Shown: one piece after another, positions 58,269-64,000 of the stretch | How positions within the stretch are numbered: the first letter of the stretch is position 1 | Layout: each line of letters begins with the position of its first letter | Source: Rhytidiadelphus loreus | Taxonomy: Eukaryota; Streptophyta; Bryopsida; Hypnales; Hylocomiaceae | Reading direction: 5' to 3' | Assembly (NCBI GenBank): GCA_947034895.1 | Contig: OX344762.1 | Location: 27,136,760 to 27,200,759, forward strand | DNA: 64,000 nt | The notes under the pieces: generated by a model | Told to the model about the DNA's origin: nothing | The model's database searches: none | What the model saw: only the letters and a program-made list of their open reading frames with translations | Program-made: the position numbers and the translations under genes

Positions 58269-59265
58269 ATGGATGGATTGTGGTTCCCTCCAACCAAGGC
58301 TAGTCTAAGGTCCCAAGCCACCTTTGCAATCGTAGACACTCAAATGATTGATTGGTTTTTCTCTCTAGGATACTACTTGAAGATAACTTAAACCAATTTA
58401 GACAAATTTAAACAAATTCATTGAACATTTTACTTTTAGTTTGTACAAATTGGATTAGAAAAATTATTGAACATTTTATTCATACTTCAAAAAATGGGAT
58501 TGAACCCACAAAAGCTAAATATGTAACTAAAATGACTAACTTTCTTTAATGTTTTTAGTCACATTAATCACAAGAACCCATTTTTGTGTCCAAATAAACA
58601 TGTGAATAACCCCCATAGAAAGAGGTTAGTCACATTAGGAAAAAGAATTTAATTTTGTGCTCAAATAATTATGTGAGTACTCGTGTGAGTAATGTGACTA
58701 ACCTCCATCTTTATGGGGTGTAGTCACAATAGTCTCAAGAATTCATTTGTGTGAGGAGAAGCTATTATGAAGAGTATATTGGTTTATCTTTGATAAATGT
58801 TTTACACATTGAAATTGCTCTTACCTAAGTTTTTCATCAATTTTTACTATTTTTTAGATTGAAGTGATTGTAGCCAATTACTTCTTTGTATAATTCAAAG
58901 TACTCCATTAATTTCAACCTTATAGAAGTTCAATGTTGATTAGAACGCTCACCTCCATTACTATCATTGGATATGGGTTTTGTCCCACCACTCATAACTT
59001 CCTTCTCGAGGCTTATCCATTTGCCATCACATTTGTAGAAAAAGAGATGTAATGTTGCTATCTTGCATATTACATAGTCAATGCAAATAAGTGCATGTTG
59101 GAATACACAATATTGGATTTTGTGGTAGCTCATGTGGTAGAGCATTTGCATTTCCTACCCTTATAAGAGGGTCTCCACCAATCCTAGCTACGTTGAATTG
59201 GAGATGTGTCATGGGAATCTTTGCTACAAGCAACTTCTTTAGTAGCTCCTTATAGATTATGGACA

Positions 59266-59483
59266 CACTATAAAAAAAGTGCATTTTAGTTGACAAGTTC
59301 AAATTTTTTTAAGCAAGTTTTAGGTGACATCCAATGGAACAATCCATGTTTTTATGTCAACAAAAACATCCAATGTAACATCAATGTTGACAAAAGAAAA
59401 CATAGGTTGTTGCATTGGATGTCATCTAAAATCCATTTAAAAAAAATTAGGCTCGTCACCTAAAATGCGGGTTTCTTATAGTG
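59266..59483. mobile_element. CACTA-type MITE, third family
   Basis: Starts CACTATAAAAAAAGTGCA and ends in the approximate complement (atgcgggtttcttatagtg). It is flanked by ACA on both sides (59263-59265, 59484-59486), a 3-bp target duplication. Internally acatccaatg... and ...cattggatgt form inverted arms. No coding capacity. Confidence 0.75.
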
Positions 59484-62391
59484 ACATATTTACAGTAGTT
59501 ATGTCAAGGAGGAAGAAGAAATGTCAAATGTGATGACACCATTTGTAGCTCTTCACTTGACAACTATAAAAAGTGTGAAGTTGATAGGATATATCCACTT
59601 CCCTCATATTCGTTGTGTACTTAACAAGAGTCAACGAAGTTTGGATTCTCTCAATAGTATTGTCATTTTCGAAGTGGTGATGTGACTACTAAGAAACTTA
59701 TTGGATGTTAAATAGACATTGTATGGATAGATAAAAAGAACACAAGACTTTTGAATTTCCATAAGATAAAATAATTCATGGTACAAGACACATACATCTC
59801 CCATTTAGTAGTATATTGTGGTGTGTTCTTTAAAGACTTGGTGTCTTTCAAGTTAGTGATATACCAACTCTATTGCTCCTCAAAGTACCAAAAGAGTACA
59901 TATATGCCATTTGAAAACAACTCTACAAAGAGAGGGATAATTGAAAAATGATTATCGATGACGACCAAGTGCCCCTTGGACTAACTTCAAAACAACATCA
60001 TGAATCAATTTTGATTCACCTTGAGGCACTAACTTTTCTAGAATAGAAGTTGTACTTTTTCTAGATTATATTTCAAAATTCCTTGAAAATAAAGTCTACC
60101 AAACACCACACCTTCAAAAACCCTTTTGAGGCTTCTTTAGCATGTATTGGTAGATAGGATTATAAGCACCCTTGCACCTTATCATCATCTTTTCAATTGT
60201 CAAATTATTCTTAGGATTCCATGTGGCCTTACAATTATCTCTAATGCTCTCCACTAACCACGTGTGCTTGCAAGCTATATTCTATTAGTTCCTAGATAAG
60301 TTCTTTGTGCACTCTTGTATACTCAACATACACTTTTGTTAGTTTTGATAAAATTTTAATTTTCAAACCATTCAAATGTTTGGCATTGTATTATTACAAA
60401 TTCAAAAGAACAAGTTTTAGACATATGTATAAATAAATAGAAGATTGAAGTTTTAATCTACCAAAACAAATTATATTGAAGATATGGAATTTTGAAACTT
60501 TTCATTCAATAATACTATGACCAAACAACAATAATAATTTTAAGTTATTTTGTTATTTTTTTAATTCTACATCTGAATTTTCATTATAAAGCCCACTTAA
60601 AGATTTGAACTCAAAACCAAAATCAAAAACCAAAATCAAAAACCAAAATCATCAAAAAGTTTTTAACTTAGAGGTATAATGAATCATCTAAAAAAAATTT
60701 AATATAAAAAATCTATTGTCTACAAATACAAATAAAAACAAAAATATTTGATGATTTCATTTTCTAAATTTCTTTAATAGAATAATTTAGAGCTAAAAAT
60801 TTCATTCACAATCTTCTTTTCTTTGTCTTTTTTTGAATTTTAGAGTGCATTAAGATTCAAAGTAGGATTCAAAGTAGTATATGTTTCAAACTCACAAGAG
60901 TAAATTACTAAAGACTAATTTAAACTATTAAAAACACTTTTTTTTTCCAAATTTTCTCTAAAGTATTTGATAACATGTTCTATTTGTATAAATATTTTTT
61001 CACAAAATAGTAAGGCACAATTTAATGGGTGATGTTTTTGAAATTTTGATAATACTAAAAAAACAATAAAAAATAGTGCATTGCAATATGAGAACTAATG
61101 CACCTTGTTTGATGAACTTTTTCATACTCCAGATCATCCCTAATGACATTTTTATACTGCACTGGATATATTTGTGATGTGTGAGCATCTTTGCAAATCC
61201 TAGAATTAAGCCCTCCAAATAATATTGGATATCATAGGCAATCAAAGAGTATACATCTCATCCAATATATTTTGTAATTAATTTCAAATTATGAATCACA
61301 AATCTATATATCATTTCATCTATGTCAATTGCAATATTTAAGAAATTAAAAGCATATGACCCACTTGATCTCAACAAACTAATACTGGACAACAAATTTT
61401 TATATTAATAAGTTAGTTCATTGATCAAAATTTATACTATGTACAAAAATTCCTTGAAGGGTTAAGTTTGTTTGCCATTTTTTTTAATAAACATTAAACT
61501 TTCATAATATAAAACAAAGTTGTTTTTAATAAACTTTAAAGTTATTCTTGTAAATTTTATATACCTCTCTATTCATATTGTACAATTCAAATATGTAATA
61601 TATACTTGATATAATATTCACATATCAAGTATCTTAAATGTTTTTTGAAATTTAAACCTCTTGAATGTCAGAGGTCTTCATTGCAAATATTCTTCATTGT
61701 GTACAACTCATCATTAACTAAAACCACAATTTGAACACAAACAAGTCATAATAATTATAGGCTTCTTTGAAATTTATCCATAACTTTTGAGTAGAGGTTC
61801 TAAATATCAAATGGATTTTTGGAGATGAAATTCAACTTGATTTCCCAACATTTCTAATTTCAAAGTTAAAATTTTTAAATATTCTACTATGCTTGAATGA
61901 GGTCTAAGATTCTACTTCAAATGCAATTCTTGCTTTTTACATAACTATGAGCAGTTGAGCTCCTACTAATTCAGTAATTTCCGTATTCCTCATGGGTTGT
62001 TTTACTTCCTACCACCCCATATGTATATAAAAAGAGCTCATCTTCTCATTTCCAAACACAAATAACAAATGACTTTTGAAGCAAACAACTTTTGAAGACA
62101 ATTGTTGAGTTCATTGTTCTTACAGGCCATTAGAGGTGCTTGCAATGTTCGTAGTGTTATGTAGTTGCCCATATCTGCTTGCATTATAAAAGAAGCTCAT
62201 GAATGCTCAAGAATCTGCTCAAGAATCTGCTCAAGAATCTACAGAATCAAAAGGTTGAAACTTACGTAACAATAGCCTGCAATGTCAAAGAGCTATGACT
62301 AGTCTTAAAATTTTCCTCCACTAAACACCACTTGTAACCCTTCACCCACCTAAGTTGAACGGTTACCAAGGAACAATGGTCTATAACACCT

Positions 62392-62658
62392 AAGGTAGGT
62401 ACATCCAAAACCGCCACTTTTTGCTACTGAGCCTGTCTACTATTATTAAACTAGTCAGATTTTCACATGTTCTTGTTGACAAGTGAAAGGAGGTTCCAAC
62501 GCACCAGAGAACGTGGCATTTGGATACTGTATGCAAAAGTTATTAAGGGACAAAGTTTGATTCTAAAAGCGTTTCTTCCACATAGGTACAGAACTGATTT
62601 TGGAGATGTACACATAGTGTAGATGGCGCTTTAAGGTCAGTGCCACATTTGGGTGTAC
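62392..62658 (+). mobile_element. MITE family M-GGT, copy 2
   Basis: The left end ggtaggtacatccaaa and the right end tttgggtgtacctacc are inverted repeats. The body is collinear with 16750-17035, including gtgaaaggaggttccaacgc. Target duplication is not clear, so the superfamily is not assigned. Confidence 0.65.
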
Positions 62659-62775
62659 CTACCTCACCAGAAAAGTCACGTCCCGTTGCAGCAAAGAGCG
62701 CTTCCTAATCTAAGTCCAGGGTGTCAATGTACCCGCTTTCCTGTTTCCGCACGTTTCTTGACCTCTCTGGCAAAT

Positions 62776-63172
62776 CTAGAATCTCGTCGCATGTTTGATC
62801 GTCAACGCACAAACTGCACCGATTGTCAAGAGGCCGTAACAGAGGTGTTCATTCTTGAACGCTTTCTTAGTAGTTGCTGAAGTCGCCTTTGGAGAATGGT
62901 CTTTGAATATGCCTTGATCCTGGCCTGTTGACCAAAGACGACCTTGCTCCCCGTTCGATCCAGGCAGGGTACGCACAAGAGGCTTCTACAGTAGCTCGAG
63001 ACACTGTAGGATGCCTTTCAGCCTGTTTAATGTGCTCGGATTTTGTGTAAGGTGGAGAAAGGAGAGAATTGTTCGGTACACCCAGCTTTGGAAATGGAGT
63101 GAGCGAGCTTCGATCAAGACTTTCGATTGTGGAGATAGAGCCGGCAGTCTTAGTTAGCGCTTCAACGAGCAT
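62776..63172 (-). other. Uncertain minus-strand ORF pair
   Basis: A frame starting at ATG 63172 (MLVEALTKTAGSISTIESLD) runs 101 codons to 62867. An overlapping frame continues to 62776 and ends with a hydrophobic stretch, HLCYGLLTIGAVCALTI. The two could be joined by a splice or frameshift near 62900-62970, but no decisive site was found. Codon-like composition is reasonable; no domain is recognised. It may be a small gene, or a shadow within the promoter of the gene at 63916. Confidence 0.3.
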
Positions 63173-63174
63173 GT

Positions 63175-63915
63175 GGAGGAAGTAATGAAAGCGTATACTA
63201 GCTAGCTAGTTCCACAAATCGAAGTAGTTTTAGCTTTCGCTATTGAACCAGTTGAAGAACGCCAATGCAATTCAAGAGCAGTTAGTAGCAAGGATTTCAT
63301 TTCATCAAGCCGTTGCGTCACTTAGCTAGCGAATTAGCGGTTCTGTCACTTCGCTATGCTGTGATTGTACTCTGATTGCCATTATGAGTTAGTTTCTGTA
63401 ATCGGACGAAGTTATGGCGATGCAGACATAATGGAATTGATGAGTGGACTTATCTCATCTTGTAGTTAGGGGCTGGACTGAAGTACGACGAGTCGACTTG
63501 GACTTAGGGTTCAATTTGATAGTGGAAATACCGGGTCTGTTTCGTCCAAGGCGAAGTGAAGTGAGGGCACAATTTTCTGGATTCCGGCCGAATCTCTGAT
63601 GCATGATTGCTCACGCATAGTCCTACAAGAGGGGAGTCACAGTAGCAGCGTTAAAATTTCAGTAAGCTTGTTGAATTTCAATCTGCATCTTTGTTCTCTC
63701 GGCACTGGAAAGGGAGTTGTAAGCGGCAAGCTCTATTCATTCGCCATTTACATTTCGTTTTGCAAATTTCATTGCCTCAAGCTCTTGATGAATTGGATTT
63801 CAACTAGCTTGCTGAAAACACATGCAAGGTGGAGAACTTTGAAGAGGTCATGTCCCCAATTTGAACCAAAAATTGTAGGAGAATCATTTTTCACCCTATT
63901 GAGACACCGCCCAAG
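63175..63915. other. Probable upstream region of the gene at 63916
   Basis: GC content rises compared with the flank. No TATA box is convincing. The frame 63599-63925 overlaps the start of the next gene and is not supported as coding. Confidence 0.35.
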
Positions 63916-64000
63916 ATGTCATTAATTCGTCTACATGGGCTGCTTCTGTCAGTGTTGCTGGCGTGGGCAGTGGCAATAGCGCCCATGGTGGCTATGGCAC
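63916..64000 (+). CDS. 5' end of a gene with a signal peptide (truncated by window)
   Basis: From ATG at 63916 the frame is open to the window end and encodes MSLIRLHGLLLSVLLAWAVA followed by IAPMVAMA. This has a short positively charged start, a long hydrophobic core and small residues suited to signal-peptidase cleavage, so the product is likely secreted or a type I membrane protein. The first 28 codons do not identify the family. Confidence 0.5.
   Translation, partial: MSLIRLHGLLLSVLLAWAVAIAPMVAMA

Larger units (their letters stand above)
56310..62390. other. AT-rich repeat-bearing region
   Basis: No gene is supported across about 6 kb. Visible items are a ~235-bp degenerate tandem repeat (57843-58268), a CACTA-type MITE (59266-59483), a short aaaaaccaaaatc array near 60612-60648 and a tcaagaatctgc array near 62205-62240. 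Confidence 0.5.

Noticed and set aside
1..64000. tRNA, rRNA or organellar genes
   Set aside because: No cloverleaf-like or rRNA-like segment was recognised by eye; a dedicated scan was not possible.
1..64000. LTR retrotransposons
   Set aside because: I saw no paired LTRs, primer-binding site or reverse-transcriptase motif, although decayed fragments in AT-rich parts cannot be excluded.

Overview
The window looks like nuclear DNA of a land plant: spliceosomal introns, a plant-length cofactor-independent phosphoglycerate mutase, TTTAGGG-type telo-box motifs, and many CACTA-type elements with 3-bp target duplications. Alpha-kinases are absent from Arabidopsis, so the two vWA/alpha-kinase genes suggest a seed-free plant (bryophyte, lycophyte or fern). 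I cannot name the species. Most of the sequence is AT-rich decayed repeat; genes sit in GC-richer islands.

Layout. 1-2.4 kb: AT-rich repeats, including a tandem duplication. 2.4-6.8 kb and 11.8-16.1 kb: two arms of an old inverted duplication, each with a seven-exon vWA plus alpha-kinase gene. The right copy is open (677 codons); the left copy has the same exons but an in-frame TGA just before the vWA domain. 16-22.6 kb: repeats, including a cluster of fold-back CACTA-type MITEs. 23.5-25.7 kb: a decayed amino-methyltransferase-like gene. 27.3-32.6 kb: an intact nine-exon phosphoglycerate mutase gene, the only clear housekeeping gene. 33.1-36.4 kb: a broken Tc1-like DD34E transposase with a 940-bp non-autonomous CACTA element beside it. 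37.07-47.28 kb: a 10.2-kb TIR-bounded element. 47.3-62.4 kb: mostly AT-rich repeats with two GC-richer islands (50.0-50.9 and 53.7-56.3 kb) holding only weak coding signals. 62.4-64 kb: a MITE, an uncertain ORF, and the start of a signal-peptide gene that runs off the end.

The main discovery is the 10.2-kb element. Its ends are 29-bp terminal inverted repeats whose start differs by one base from nearby CACTA-type ends. It carries three apparently open spliced genes. One encodes a 974-aa protein whose catalytic region follows the RAG1/Transib layout: D503, D600, C620/C623, H849/H854, E874, with the H-to-E spacing identical to RAG1. The second encodes a coiled-coil RING-type protein, the third a protein I do not recognise. 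The element is also filled, in coding and non-coding parts and on both strands, with about 34 exact copies of a 9-mer GTTGG(C/A)AAC that I did not find elsewhere in the window. The motif is read in several codon frames, so it appears to be maintained as DNA, perhaps as binding sites for an element-encoded protein.

Exon boundaries were placed by eye from GT/AG sites, reading-frame phase and comparison of paralogous copies. Nothing was run computationally.
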